Notes under the pieces: model-generated
The model's database searches: none
What the model was told of the DNA's origin: nothing
Seen by the model: the letters and a program-made list of their open reading frames with translations, nothing else
Shown: positions 22,430 through 33,817 of the stretch, piece by piece
Numbering within the stretch: position 1 is the first letter of the stretch
Layout of the letters: every line of letters starts with the position of its first letter
Assembly (NCBI GenBank): GCA_963082975.1
Contig: OY720348.1
Coordinates: forward strand, 51,782,421-51,846,420
Source: Labia minor
Taxonomy: Eukaryota > Arthropoda > Insecta > Dermaptera > Spongiphoridae
DNA: 64,000 bases
Direction: 5' to 3'
Translations under genes and position numbers: made by a program

Positions 22430-23420
22430 TTTAATATACACCTTTAAAACTAAGTAGTGCAATTATTCAATTCCAAAAGAAGACCTTAGAAACTGGACTG
22501 ATAACAACTTACATGGAAAGTTTCCTAAGCTGCTTAATGAAGACCATATTGAAAAAAAACAAAACAATTCACTTCAATGGCTAATTAGTTACTCATTTTA
22601 CCCGGAGGCTGAGGGGTTCATCATGGCAATCCAGGATAGAATTTTTAGAACAAGGAATTATGAAAAACACATCTTCAAATTAAATATTGTAGATAAATGT
22701 AGGAAAATTTGGAAGTATTGGTGAATCCATCGAACAGATTATGGGTGGATGTCCAGCTCTATCAGAGAATGCTTACCTCGGAAGGCACAATTAGGTAGAA
22801 AAACTCGTCCATCAACAGTTAGGACTAAAATACAGGCTACTTGATGAGCACATGCCCCCATATTATAAGTACCAGCCTGTCCCAGTTCTAGAGTCTAAAA
22901 ACCATATCCTATATTGGGACAGACCCATATTGACCGATAGAACCATAGACTACAATAGACCTGATATTCTTCTGATAGACAGAAAGAAAAAACTGCCATA
23001 ATAATAGTCATCTCTATTCCACTCACACACAACATCAAAAAGACAGAGATGGAAAAGATAAATAAATATCAAGAATTAGAATGGCAACTTAGCGAAATCT
23101 GGAATAGGGTGGCAATCTACCCGATAGTGATTTCTGCAGAGGGAGTAATTAATCTCATTCACTATAAAAAGAAATCTAGAGAAACTTGAGCTTCCATCCA
23201 ATAGAGTTAAAATTCTTCTAGATCTGCCCCATGGTGCGCAAGTTTCTCGATACTAGCACCTAAGAAAAAGATTGATATCTGAAGAGTCAAGTGGGCCAGG
23301 GTGAATTCCTTTCCCATTTAAACTTAGCCTAAGCCCCAAACATAGGTGAATAGTTTCCAGCAAAATACAATGCTGAGAAAGTACAATTTTTTCTAAATAA
23401 TAATCATAATCATAATAATC
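22430..23420 (+). pseudogene. Non-LTR retrotransposon C-terminus (R4/NeSL-like, restriction-enzyme-like endonuclease), broken
   Basis: Conceptual translation with frameshifts gives, in order, LHGKFPKLLNEDHIEKK, FYPEAEGFIMAIQDRIFRTR and NYEKHIFKLNIVDKC. A damaged CCHC-type zinc region follows, with GESIEQIMGGCPALSENAYL, then YWDRPILTDRTIDYNRPDIL, IPLTHNIKKTEMEKINKYQE and YPIVISAEGV. The CCHC motif followed by an (R/K)PD...D/E endonuclease-like block is typical of the C-terminus of R2/R4/NeSL-type non-LTR elements. Several frameshifts and stops are present (for example near 22723, 22796 and 22998). The residue expected to be acidic in the IDIAIP-type motif is valine here (IIVISIP), so the endonuclease would be dead even if repaired. 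The copy is 5'-truncated and ends in an (AATCAT)n-like tail (23395-23425). Confidence 0.82.
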
Positions 23421-23639
23421 ATATTTTAAAATTTATTTATTTTATGAAAATGTAATTTTATGATGGATGAAATGTCGGAATTAAATTCATTGTTTTACAC
23501 TCTTAAAACCTTTTCCCTAACGATTTTACCAACCACAATCAATAAAGTTATTGTATTCCCTTGAAATTTTTAAACAATAATTATGGATTTTTTTAAAAAT
23601 AAAAATAGAATTGTTTCTGATAGGAATATGTATATATAT

Positions 23640-23990
23640 TCCCAATTCAGGTGAAAGCAATGGTGCCATTTTTATGATACGTATTTCTCATCAATAAATT
23701 CATCAGCGGTGTTGTTTTTTTTTCCTCCCTTGGCTGGACTTTTCAATGCCTTTGGAATAATTTGCGGCAGAGGAGTGGAGAGGTGAGGGGTGAACAGGTG
23801 GCCAAAATAAATGGATTTAATGAATACAGACTCCGATTCGACACAACCGAATGCATTTCCGGTCTAATCGGAAAGTTCAACACCACATGGCTCACGCATA
23901 ATAATAATAAAATAAAAATAAAAATTATCTCTAATTTTTTATCTATCAACTAGGCAATCGGAGTATAATTTACATCTTAATTTCATTTGC
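23640..23990. other. Unique-sequence island, no gene recognised
   Basis: Mixed composition with GGTGAAAGCAATGGTGCCAT, GTGAACAGGTGGCC (E-box CAGGTG) and TTCGACACAACCGAATGC. A 63-residue plus frame and a 68-residue minus frame overlap here without domains. Possible regulatory DNA. Confidence 0.3.
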
Positions 23991-24099
23991 GCTAGCCTTG
24001 AAAATTTTCAGTAAAAACACTTTTCCGGTGAACATTCATTATTAATCAGTGTTTTTTTTTTTTTATTTTTTAATTTTTTTTAATGAGTGTTCTTTTTTA

Positions 24100-24310
24100 T
24101 TTAAGTGGGGGAGTGTGGGGATGAAGAGAAGAGAAGATGAGTTAGAAACTTTCCTGGCTGAGCATACAGGAAGGGCACGGCCCAAATAAATATTAGTTTT
24201 TTTTTTGTTTTTTTTTTTTGTCCTGTTCTGAAGATCTAGCGAAACATCTGAAGGTGAAGGCTAAACATTTCAAGGTGAAGTTGGGACGAAAACGAAAATA
24301 AAAAATAAGA
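24100..24310. other. Unique-sequence island with a 21-base tandem pair
   Basis: At about 24242-24283, AAACATCTGAAGGTGAAG is followed by AAACATTTCAAGGTGAAG, two imperfect copies with a 21-base period. A poly-T tract separates this from a purine-rich stretch at 24105-24150. No coding feature was seen. Confidence 0.35.
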
Positions 24311-24544
24311 AGAAGAAAATAGCTTTAATTTACCTTTTCAAATGTAAATTTAATTTATTAACCATAAGTAAAAAATAAATAAATAAACAGACAAGCAGTT
24401 TTCTTTTGGCGAATTAAAATATTAATAATAATATTCATAATTATAATAATTATAATGAGTTTCATTTAAAATATTAAGATAGAAGAAAATAATTTATTAA
24501 TGAAATAAGTTTAAGTTTATGTAAATAAAAATTAATAAATAAAT

Positions 24545-25207
24545 ACTTAAATAATAAGTTGACCTGTGGCCAGGCGCAGAACTAACCGACGGTTTGAAAT
24601 AAAGTAATTTCCAGATACAGAAACAATTTCAAATAATTTTAATACATCTATTAATGTAATAAAAAACAGATATGGATAGAACATAAATATTTTTAATTTT
24701 ATTTTATTTATAATATATAGCTGAAGTACCCGGCGTTGCCCGTGATCTTTCCCGGAATCATAATAAGGAGGCTGTGACATATTGAAGGGCTAATGAAAAC
24801 CTAATTAAGATGATTTTTCTCGAGGATAAAACCAATACAAAGTACATGATTCGTGGAGATATGTAAAAAATCTCCTCATGTGAAATTTGGTGTGAAAATA
24901 ACCCTTCCTTTCCTATCGTCGATCGCTAATTTTACCACTTCCGGTTTCCGGATTTGCACCAAAAGTTGATCAATTCATCATACTGATGCATTAAGTGAAT
25001 AAATTTCATCAAAATCCGTTGAGCTGTTCAAGCTGTGCCCATCTATACGGACACTCAACGGACGGACAGACAGACGGACAGACATCATGCTAAAAATACT
25101 TTTTCCTGTAAGAAAATGCATGATTCGTGGAGATATGTAAAAATCTCCACATGTGAAATTTGGTGTCAAAACAATACCTCCCTTACTATCGTCGGTCGGT
25201 AAAAATA
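24545..25207 (-). mobile_element. Family B/F Helitron-like element (copy B2)
   Basis: The reverse-oriented counterpart of 5936-6570. The left side starts GTTGACCTGTGGCCAGGCGC and ACCGACGGTTTGAAA, and the right side ends CTATCGTCGGTCGGTAAAAA. It has the same two direct copies of the 'catgtgaaatttggtgt' block, the GACA array (25050-25084) and the spacing-conserved core. It also contains AGTACCCGGCGTTGCCCG (24725-24742). Reversed, this reads CGGGCAACGCCGGGTACT followed by TCAGCTA, a hairpin plus CTA like a Helitron 3' end. The 77- and 63-residue frames inside are spurious. Confidence 0.78.
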
Positions 25208-25663
25208 TATAAAAATAATGAATCGTGATAGTGACAGGACGTTAGTTGAAGAAATTTTAATAATCCTAAAAAAAATCTATGTATATTTTCTTAGTAAAGA
25301 ATTTAATTTTTTTTTTTTGTAAATTGTAAGAATCGATTATATTTTACTTTTATTATTATTAAACAATTTTTAAAAATTTATAAATTAATTATATTTGAAA
25401 TCAAAAAATATACTTTAGTTTTTAAATTATTTCCGACAGTAATTTTCATGTTAATGGCATTTTTTAAATTAGTCATTTAAAAAGACAATAAATTTAGGTA
25501 AATATGAAAATTTTAAGAAATGTTTCTAGTAAATATTTGATCTTAGAATATTTTAGAGAGAGAGAGAATACCCAATTTAAAGTTTAAAAACCTTCTTAAA
25601 TTCGAATATTTATATATACTAGGTTTATTTTAAAGAAAAGGAGAATTTTTTGAATTATTTCGA
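25208..25663. other. A+T-rich spacer
   Basis: It holds an (AG)n run (25555-25566) and homopolymers. No gene was recognised. Confidence 0.5.
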
Positions 25664-26062
25664 AAAGTATTTATTTATTCATCAATATCCATTTTATCCT
25701 CTTCAAAGTATTATAATGTACTTACGCCAGCTTACAATCATCGAAGCACTTCTGAAATGCGCTTTTCGGTATGGCCATCCGCTCGTTCTTCGATTCTGTC
25801 TTTATCTCATCAATTGTGGCAAAACGCTTTTCTTTCATTGGTCTCTTCAGTTTTGGGAATAGGAAAAAGTCACAGGAAGCAAAATCTGGTGAATACGGTG
25901 ATTGAGGCATGATTACGGTGTTGTTTTTGGCCAACAAATCTCGAACAAGCAATGATGTGTTAGCTGGTGCATTATCGTTATTTGTTTTTCCACAATTGCG
26001 ATCGTTTGAGTCGTATTGCTTCACGCAAAACGTTGCATAACTTGCTCGTAGTATGCCTTATT
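25664..26062 (-). pseudogene. Mariner transposase C-terminal fragment, frameshifted
   Basis: The frame at 25722-26024 contains DNAPANTSLLVRDLLAKNNT, MPQSPYSPDFASCDFFLFPK, LKRPMKEKRFATIDEIK and IPKSAFQKCFDDC, the DD34D catalytic half of a mariner transposase. The aspartate of DNAPA (residue 17) and that of SCDFF (residue 52) are separated by exactly 34 residues, as expected for the second and third catalytic residues. The flanks continue the homology in other frames: upstream AIRLKRSQLWKNK, downstream YFEEDKMDIDE. At least two frameshifts and in-frame stops therefore break it. The first catalytic aspartate, the DNA-binding domain and terminal repeats are absent. It is a different copy from the 10.2-kb element. 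Confidence 0.88.
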
Positions 26063-26339
26063 TTTTTTTAAGTAAAAAATCGAAGAACACACAAAAATGT
26101 GACTAACTTTTCAGTTGTCAAAAACAAACTACTAATCCAAAATGGCTGATAATGTCAACATATGAGAAACATATGTGTACCAATCTAAGAAAAGAAAAAT
26201 TTCAATAATTGAATGTACACAGCCCGTAAAAATTGAAAATTCATCTTTTCTTTTGAAAAGATACCGTATATATATATTTTAGGAAATTTCAATCTGAAAT
26301 TTTATTTTTTTCAAAAAATATATCAACTAATTAAATACA

Positions 26340-26560
26340 AAGAATAATATTGTTATAGTAATTTTCTTGTTAATAGAGCTTTATGTTTAAAAAATACATA
26401 TTTTTTACGTTTTTAACAACTTCACTTCATCTTTGTGTCTGTCTGTTCGCTCAAATGAAAAATTGTAATCGATTTTTCATCAACTTTAAATATAATTTTT
26501 TAATTTTAATTTTTTTTTCAACGACATCTAAAGCATAATTATTGATTTCAGGATAGATTT
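26340..26560 (+). repeat. Family J dispersed repeat (copy J1)
   Basis: AACTTCACTTCATCTTTGTG, then TCTGTCTGTTCGCTC, matches the reverse complement at 34165-34215. The upstream TTAATAGAGCTTTATGTTTA also recurs near 27738. It is another repeat with a GTCT core, of uncertain class. Confidence 0.45.
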
Positions 26561-27480
26561 TTGAAAATAATTAAAAATATTTTATAGCATTAAAATCAAA
26601 AATTAATTTTTATTAATCAAGTCGATGTTCATTAAAGTATGAGTAAGTTTCCTCTCCAAAAGCATGTGAAAGAAAGACCTGTTTTTTTTTTTTTTTTTTT
26701 TTTGTTATTTGTTTCCGCCATCAGGGATAAAGGCGCGCCCAAGCGGAGACGGAAGTTGAAGAGTCAGAACATTACCATGAATCAATTGTAAATTAATATC
26801 GATTGCGAAATTATACTTAATAATATAAAATAATTAAAATAAAAAAAATAATTATAAAACAACCTTTTTCTCGTGGACTAAAGAGAAGGAAATAATTTTT
26901 CTTTAAGTCTGACAAAAGTCTATGATTGAATTGGTTCATATGCTACAAAAAACGTTGGGCGCTTGTAGTTTTCATTTGCTTACTATGTTATTTCTATGCT
27001 ATTAAATTCCTTTAAAGAGCTTTAATTTTTATATATATATAATATACGTATACACCACACTAAAACAGTCTATTAACAAGTAACACAATTTCTTCAAATA
27101 TAATCAAGTGTTGTTTATTTGATTGAGAATATGTAAATTTAAGAAAATCATAATTCTTTTAAAATTTGTTACATACTAAGATACAAGTAAACTCTTAAAC
27201 TATCTATTTTGTTGCATGGCAGAAATAATTGATCAGTTTGTGTGTTAATAAAATTTTTATTATTACAAAAATTTGACTTGATGATACATACAAATAAATA
27301 AAACTATATGCACTTAACATTTTACGTTGTATTTGAAGCAATTCAAGCATAGACTTGGTCAGAATTATAGAAAAAATTTTAGAGAGTTCACGAAAATAAC
27401 GTTGTTTTGAAGTTTATTTATATACAAGGCGAACCTGTTGCAAACGGTGTTTGCAATTTAAGTTTAAACCGAATTTGTAA
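26561..27480. other. A+T-rich spacer
   Basis: A poly-T tract (26680-26703) is followed by a short GC-richer stretch (26710-26770, GGCGCGCCC). No gene was recognised. Confidence 0.45.
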
Positions 27481-27481
27481 C

Positions 27482-27543
27482 TAACTTCATAATGTTACAG
27501 ACTTCACATACCTAACTTCATAATGTTACAGATATCACATACA
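27482..27543. repeat. Two tandem copies of a 31-bp unit
   Basis: TAACTTCATAATGTTACAGA with its following 11 bases is repeated at 27482 and 27513 with small differences, directly left of a MITE. Confidence 0.85.
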
Positions 27544-27550
27544 TACATAC

Positions 27551-27676
27551 TAGGGTTGCCAACTGCCCTTTTTTAAATACTCTCGACTGTCCTAAGTATA
27601 CCTGATTTTTTAAGGGTGTCCTCTTTTGGAACTTTAGGGTGCTCTTTTTTGGAACTTTATAGAGTTAGCAACTCTA
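27551..27676. mobile_element. hAT-like MITE (126 bp)
   Basis: The ends TAGGGTTGCCAACT and, inverted, TAGAGTTGCTAACT pair at 12 of 14 positions. ATACATAC flanks both sides (27543-27550, 27677-27684) as a potential 8-bp duplication, although it lies within a CATA repeat. Internally GGTGTCCTCTTTTGGAACTT and GGTGCTCTTTTTTGGAACTT form a tandem pair. No coding capacity. Confidence 0.65.
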
Positions 27677-27939
27677 ATACATACATACGACGGAAATTGT
27701 GTAGTTTGATTTTAAATATTTATAGAAAATTTCTTCTTAATAGAACTTTATGTTTAGGTTAAAGAAAAGAAAGCATATTATTTACAAAATAATTTTTTCA
27801 AAGGACAACTCTCGATTTTTTTTTATCTCTCGTTTTTATGCTTGATCTTATGGTAAAATAAAAATTCCGTTATTGTAACCCAAATATAAGCTGATAAACA
27901 AATATTAAAACCTATTGGAAATGGATGAAAGGGATGGGA

Positions 27940-28110
27940 GGTAGAGGAAATAACATCCCTCTCCATTTTTCAATGCAAATAGAAATCGGACGAATGATGT
28001 GGGTATAACTTCAAACTGCTTCCACCCACCCTCGTTTAATCATCTGCCTTCAACCCCATAGTCCCCCCCCCCTCCACTCTACCCCGACCTCACCCTAACC
28101 ACCATTCCAA
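27940..28110. other. Unique-sequence island
   Basis: Mixed composition with GAAATCGGACGAATGATGTG, TTTAATCATCTGCC and a C-run (28063-28072). No frame with a domain. Possible regulatory DNA. Confidence 0.3.
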
Positions 28111-28804
28111 GTAGAAAATGTTCTTTTATACTTATATATCTTTTTAAAAAATAATTACTAGATTTTCATTTTATAGCAAGTTTTAAAACTTTGTTATATT
28201 TCAAATGCCAACGAAGCAGTTTTACAGAAGCAATCTTATTTATTTATTTTTATTTTAGTTATTTAGTTATTTATTTTTATTTATTTATTTTTTTTTTTTT
28301 TTTGTTATTTTTATTTCTCCTTTTATTTATTTTATTTCTTAAAGTTTAACAATTTTTTTTTTATTTTTACCCAGGAAAATTTCAATTTTGTTTTTCAATT
28401 GTTTTTATTTAAGCAACAACTATAAATACTATCGGTTCAGATCGCCTAAAGTAGTATATATAACGTTAACAGATTTTTTAAAAAAATATTATATTAAAAG
28501 AAGAAAAAAAAATCAAATAAAACAAAACATCAACATTGAACAGTGGCCCTGCAAGACTCATTGAGGCTTTGTTTTTTTTTTTTTTTTTTTTTTTGTATTT
28601 TACACCATAGCAATAGCAATATAATTGTATTCTAGAATAATGGACCATTGTATAATACGATTGGTCCTTTTTGCTTTTATAAATTTGAAAATTCAACATC
28701 ATATGGTGCTACTTGATCCTGACTGGATGATTTATTGCGCATTCTGGTTTCTTTGGAATATCAACCACCTCTTTGTCACATATCTCCCTTTAATATTGAT
28801 TATT

Positions 28805-28844
<40 letters not shown>

Positions 28845-28845
28845 G
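28111..28845. other. A+T-rich spacer
   Basis: (TTTA)n and poly-T tracts, and a (TA)n array at 28811-28841. The 74- and 76-residue frames near 28478-28855 are low complexity or domainless. Confidence 0.45.
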
Positions 28846-28925
28846 GATGAAATAGCTGTTAGACTATTGTGGAGGGACTCAAACGTTTACGTTTCGAGTT
28901 CGATTCCTCTGTTTTATCCACTTCA
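28846..28925 (+). repeat. tRNA-like sequence (tRNA pseudogene or SINE head)
   Basis: ATAGCTGTTAGACTATTGTG followed by TTTCGAGTTCGATTCCTCTG gives a plausible A box and a perfect B box (GAGTTCGATTCC) at tRNA-like spacing. No clean acceptor stem could be drawn by eye, so a working tRNA gene is unlikely. Confidence 0.4.
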
Positions 28926-29162
28926 ACTGATTACTCTTTTCTATAAAAACTCAAATCATTAAAAAATAACGAGGAGTTCGGTTAAGCACATTTTTTTTTT
29001 TAGAAAATACTAATTATACAAACAGTATTGATTCTCCTACGGGGTTTTCTTAATTGTTTGCTTAGTCTTTATTATAAATAAATTTTTATATTGGATCCTA
29101 GTTAAAATAATCAGCTTCATGAAAATTAAAGATATATAATTCTAATTAAGAAAATAAAAATA

Positions 29163-29270
29163 AAGGGTGAAGATGATCAGTTGTACTGATCATAGAACAC
29201 CTCTATTTAGCCTACAACCGAATTGATAGACGCTGCCCTTTGTGAGATATCCCAAAACCAGAGGTTTTTT
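29163..29270 (+). mobile_element. SINE-like family D 3' part (copy D4)
   Basis: TACTGATCATAGAACACCTC, AGCCTACAACCGAATTGATA and GACGCTGCCCTTTG identify the family D 3' half. It ends in AAAACCAGAGG and poly-T. Confidence 0.7.
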
Positions 29271-29276
29271 TTTATA

Positions 29277-29445
29277 ATGTTACATCTATAATTCTGATTA
29301 AGAAAATCAAGGTAAAGGGTAGAGAGGGGATCCGTTGTATTAATCATAGAACACCTCCGTTTAACCTACAACCAAATTGATAGATGCTGCCCTTTGAGGG
29401 ATATCCCTAAACCAGAGGATGTTTTTCTATAATGTTACAACTGCA
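29277..29445 (+). mobile_element. SINE-like family D 3' part (copy D5), tandem with D4
   Basis: AAGAAAATCAAGGTAAAGGG, CATAGAACACCTCCG, CAACCAAATTGATAGATGCT and ATCCCTAAACCAGAGG. It is in direct tandem with D4 and shares its AAACCAGAGG ending and the following ATAATGTTACA, so the pair is a local duplication. Confidence 0.72.
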
Positions 29446-29559
29446 AAATAATTTTATATGATAATGATTTGATTTGATTCTATAGTTAAGAATAAATATA
29501 TAAACAATGTTCAACAACATTATTTTAATGAAAAGCAGTATACCCTTTGGACATGAAAA

Positions 29560-29940
29560 GGAAAATAAATTGCTTCCTTTTGGCCAAATGATTGATTTCT
29601 CTCTTTAAGACTTTTCCCCTTTTCCAGGAAATATCGGCCAGGAATCCAAGTCAGAAATGAATCGATCTGTTTCCGATCAGTTGCAGTACGTTAGATAATG
29701 GATGCATATGTGCGAAATAATTTAATTGGTTCGTTTGATAATGGATCAATTGCATTGTGGAAACTATACACATACTGAGAAGGTGGGAGAGGAGCTAGAA
29801 TTATTGAGAAGGGAGAGAGAGAGAGGATGTAACGTTAGAAATTGTTACTAGCCCTTTGTGCAAACATACGAGACTGATTGGCACCAGAAATATTTGCATT
29901 CCCTTCAACCATTAAGCCACCACCCCCTCCCACTCATTTA
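29560..29940. other. Unique-sequence island with homeodomain/POU-like motifs
   Basis: Mixed composition: ATATCGGCCAGGAATCCAAG, GAATCGATCTGTTTCCGATC, TTTAATTGGTTCG, GGATCAATTGCATTG. No coding frame was seen. The density of TAATTG/ATTGCAT-type motifs suggests an enhancer, but this is inference. Confidence 0.3.
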
Positions 29941-31640
29941 TTGATATTTATAAATATTTTTTCTTTGTCCTTTAATTGTCATTAAAATCTAACTTAGACA
30001 CATTTTTTCATAAAATTACATAATTATTTAAAATGTTATTAATTTTTATATTTAATTGAATCTTGGCGTTGTACTGATCATAGAAGACCTCTGCTTATTA
30101 TTCGCTGTTGTTTTCAAGTTTTCTGGGGTAAAAAGATAACCATTAAAACCACGTTCCATAACATATATAAACGATAATCTAAATTTAATTTTCAAAATTA
30201 TTTCTAATTATTACGCTCAGCATATTTGACGTTGAGAGATTAAACCTCATCAAGTTCACTAATTTCATATGAAAATGAATAATAATATAAAATAGACCTA
30301 AATTTCAAAAGTCTAGAAAAACAATTAATGAGTACAAAATTAATTTCGCGTTCCAAATTATGACTTTAAATTACAGTAAAAATTAAAAAAAAAATTTATC
30401 ATTTATTTAAATTTTTTTATGTTCATGAAATCTAATCTATGTACTATATATATATAAACATAATTATATTATTTTATTTGTTGATTTTTTATTTGTTTAC
30501 TTTTTGAATTCTTTTCTACCTTCTAAATCAAATTTTATTTAACGAGCCTGATTTAAATTTTAAAAGAATTACCCCCCACCCTCAACACACACACACATAC
30601 GCCACCCTAATCCATCCTACATACGCCCCTCGGGTCAAAGAATAACCTCTTTCGCTAGCATTTGACGGTATTTTCATAGTTTTTCTTTTTTTTTTTATAA
30701 AGCTATTATTCATACTTTTAATTAAGTTCATGTGCTTCCATGTAGTAGTAGAATCGTTAATGGATTTTCTGCTCAATGGAAGATTTCCCGAAGGGCATTA
30801 ACTGTCTTGGATATAAAATTACTCTAAGATGAACTTGTATACGAAAAAACAAAAGCAGGAACACCACGTTCTTGTAAAAAAAAAATGGATGTTCAATTAA
30901 AGGCAATTAATGAACAATAAATGTATAAATAAAATGGTTCTCCACTTTGTTCTTTTATTAAATAAGATGATTAACTTTACTGTTAATTATTTGGTTTATT
31001 ATTCTTTTTTTTAAGTTAATTTAATTAATATATAAACTATTAGAGGAAATGTGAAACTTCAATCTTTCATCTTTATACAAATTGACGATTTATTTATTTA
31101 TTTATTTTTTTAAATTTTATAATAAAAGGATATGGGATCGTGAAGCGATTTAAGCCTCAGAGTCATTTCCTTCCTTAGATTGAGTAAGAGTATATATTGT
31201 CAGTACATTCCATAAAATTAATAGCACAACAAAGCACATTCAAATTTCTACATTGCTTAGAAAAACAAACACAAAACAAATAAATACTAAAACTGTATAA
31301 ATCAGTTTTTTTTTCTTATTAATTTCCCCATTTTTTTATTTCATTATTCTTTTAATTATTTGGATTTAATTATCTGGAAAAGAGGAATACAGATAAAAAT
31401 ATTTTTGTATCTCTCTATTTTTATTGTATTTGTAAATTTAACCTGAAAAATTTTTGAACAATTTTTAATTTATAAAGGAAATTGAAAATACAAATAATAA
31501 AATTAATAGGTTAAAGGTAAGTTATTAAAAACACTAGGTTATAAGTTTCAATATAAATTTTATTAAACTTTATCATCATCATTTCGACAGTTACGCTATT
31601 AGCAAGCTTGCATAATACTAAATCTCTCTATTTATATTGG
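29941..31640. other. A+T-rich spacer with small repeat remnants
   Basis: A family D scrap lies at 30070-30100 (TACTGATCATAGAAGACCTC). A Penelope-like motif (CATTTCGACAGTTACGC, read from the other strand as stem plus GAAAT) lies near 31582. The 64-residue minus frame 30582-30776 has no domain. Nothing else was recognised. Confidence 0.4.
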
Positions 31641-31649
31641 TATATCTAT

Positions 31650-31915
31650 CTAGCTTTGAGGTTCTATAGATATGAAAAGTTTTTGGACGCAAGGCATACA
31701 TACCTCCAAACGTCCCTATCCTGACCCACATCCATTCAAATCATATTCTTTCCAAACTCCCTCACGTCCCTCATTGCAATGTCTGCCCGTACATGGTTTT
31801 TCCTACTAACACGTTTCTCGCCAGTCTTTTCTCTCCCATTCAAGCCACAAGTCCCGATCATCGGAACCTCCTTGGTTGTATGACCTTAACTATATTTGGG
31901 ATCCATAGAGCAATT
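31650..31915 (-). mobile_element. Family C non-LTR 3' end (copy C2, degraded)
   Basis: CGTCCCTATCCTGACCCACA, CTCCCTCACGTCCCTC, CGTTTCTCGCCAGTCTTTTC and TGACCTTAACTATATTTGGG are the reverse complement of the C-terminal coding region and 3' end of copy C3. It is heavily mutated. Confidence 0.6.
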
Positions 31916-32491
31916 CCCCAATTATATATATAGAGAGAGAAAAATATTAATAAATTAAAAAACATTTAAAATTGATCTATATCTACTCAAATCAGATTTA
32001 TTTTTGTAATTTCATTTGTTTGTTTGTTTTTATTTGAAATACCTTCCAATCTCTCCCATCTCCTCATTCCTTCCTAGTAAATTACAAATTGAGTATAGGT
32101 ATATATTTTATATATATTATTCAATATATTTATTTTAATTAAATATATATTAATAAATTCATATTTATTCAAATGTATTTATATGGCTAGCACTGTGCCT
32201 TTATATATATATTATATAGTTCTATACATTACCTTAAAGATGATAGATTAAACTTCACAAAGTTCAATAATTGAATATAAAATTGAATATTTGAATTAAT
32301 TAAGATTAGATTATATTTGATTAGATAATAAAATTAATATGAATATATATATATAGTATATATTAATTGTTTTTGAATTTGGACAGGATAGTTTTTGATT
32401 TCCAAATTTGGCAAATAATAAAATGGGATTGGAATTTATGTTAATAATTAAGATACACTGAACAAACATCTTAAACATCTTAAATTTAAAG

Positions 32492-32550
32492 ATATATCGT
32501 AAGTATATATCCAAACATCATATATCGTAAGTATATATCCAAACATCATA
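32492..32550. repeat. Two tandem copies of a 28-bp unit
   Basis: ATATATCGTAAGTATATATC followed by CAAACATC occurs at 32492 and again at 32520 without change. Confidence 0.92.
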
Positions 32551-32589
32551 TATAGAGGAGGACCAAACAAACAATTTTAGTTTTATCAA

Positions 32590-32940
32590 AATTCTTGTTT
32601 TATTTTTATTTTTCTCCCTGTGTATTGGGTGTGAAATTTCTCTCATCAGATAATGAGAAATATAAGGGGTGGATGGTCAATCGTGGAAAACAATGTGTGA
32701 GGGACAAATCCCCAGCGGATTCATTGATAAAACAAATCACCAAAACGACTGATAACATTGTTTTGAAAATGTCCAGGCAAACGACTCCAATGCATCTGTC
32801 AAAGGGTTACAAAATTTGCATGAAAACATTATCCATTGTCTTATGGAAAATTGTCCAGACCTGAACCAGAAACTGTCAAACTGATAGACAACGGTCAACT
32901 GGAGATCAATTTTAAATAAAGGGCGGTTGCTATTGATTAT
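32590..32940. other. Unique-sequence island with octamer and SOX-type motifs
   Basis: An approximately 340-base block without repeats. It contains the octamer ATTTGCAT (32814-32821), CAATG (32691), ACATTG (32755-32760) and CCATTGTC (32833-32840), the last three being SOX-type cores. A plus frame of 89 residues (32595-32864) has no domain. This mixture of POU and SOX motifs in an otherwise A+T-rich spacer is typical of developmental enhancers; function is inferred. Confidence 0.35.
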
Positions 32941-33810
32941 AAATTATTTGATTAATAATATGTATTTAAAGATTTAAAGAGTTATTTCAATTTTATACAT
33001 GAGTTACTTGAATTATTAAAGATATTTATTTATTTTACTAACGGATTATGATAAGCGATTTTATCAAAATATTGAATAAGAACCATTATGGGTTGATATT
33101 ATATAAAAATAATGGGAGGGAATTAGGAGTGAATAGTAATTGGATGGAGATGGTATATATTTTTTTGAATAATTACTGGAATTAATTATTTAAAAGATTT
33201 TATTTTATATAAGAATTTTTGATATTGGATGTAGAATTGTATTCAATAATTATTGACTCGGTGTATCAAACTACTTTAATTCAATCGATTAACAATATTC
33301 AAATTATTATTATTTATTATTCTTTTATCAATATTAAAATTTTTATATTAATATTAATTATTTTTGTCTTATAATGAGATGTTAAAATATTCAATCTTGA
33401 ATTAGATTTATCATTTTAAAAAAAAGTACTAATATTATCTTTACATCCAATTCATCATCTCTCTAGAATGCTTTTTTTTCTGTTTAAATTTTAATTATTT
33501 TGTCTGAGATTACTTTCTATAATTATTCTAGCGACCACTTGCATTATTAAAATTATAAAATTCTTTAATCATTGGAGACGACGAGTCAGCTTAGATAGTT
33601 AAAAGCATTTTCATAACATAATTGTTTTAGAACACATTTGCCCCATTAGATAAAAACAAAACAAAAAATAGTTCTATGATATTTTTTATGAATACATTTT
33701 ACTATTTACTATTTTTAATTTTCAATTATGTAAATGTATTAATTTAGTAATTGAAATATTTTATTTTTAATTGTTTGTGAATTACAAAAAACCCAACTAC
33801 TATATATTTA
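32941..33810. other. A+T-rich spacer
   Basis: No gene, no shared repeat. Confidence 0.5.
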
Positions 33811-33817
33811 TAGACGC

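Noticed and set aside
25664-26062. Same mariner as the 10.2-kb element (complementary halves)
   Set aside because: The two fragments do not overlap in protein coordinates, so identity cannot be tested here. The 25.7-kb copy lacks the characteristic terminus, so I treat them as separate copies.
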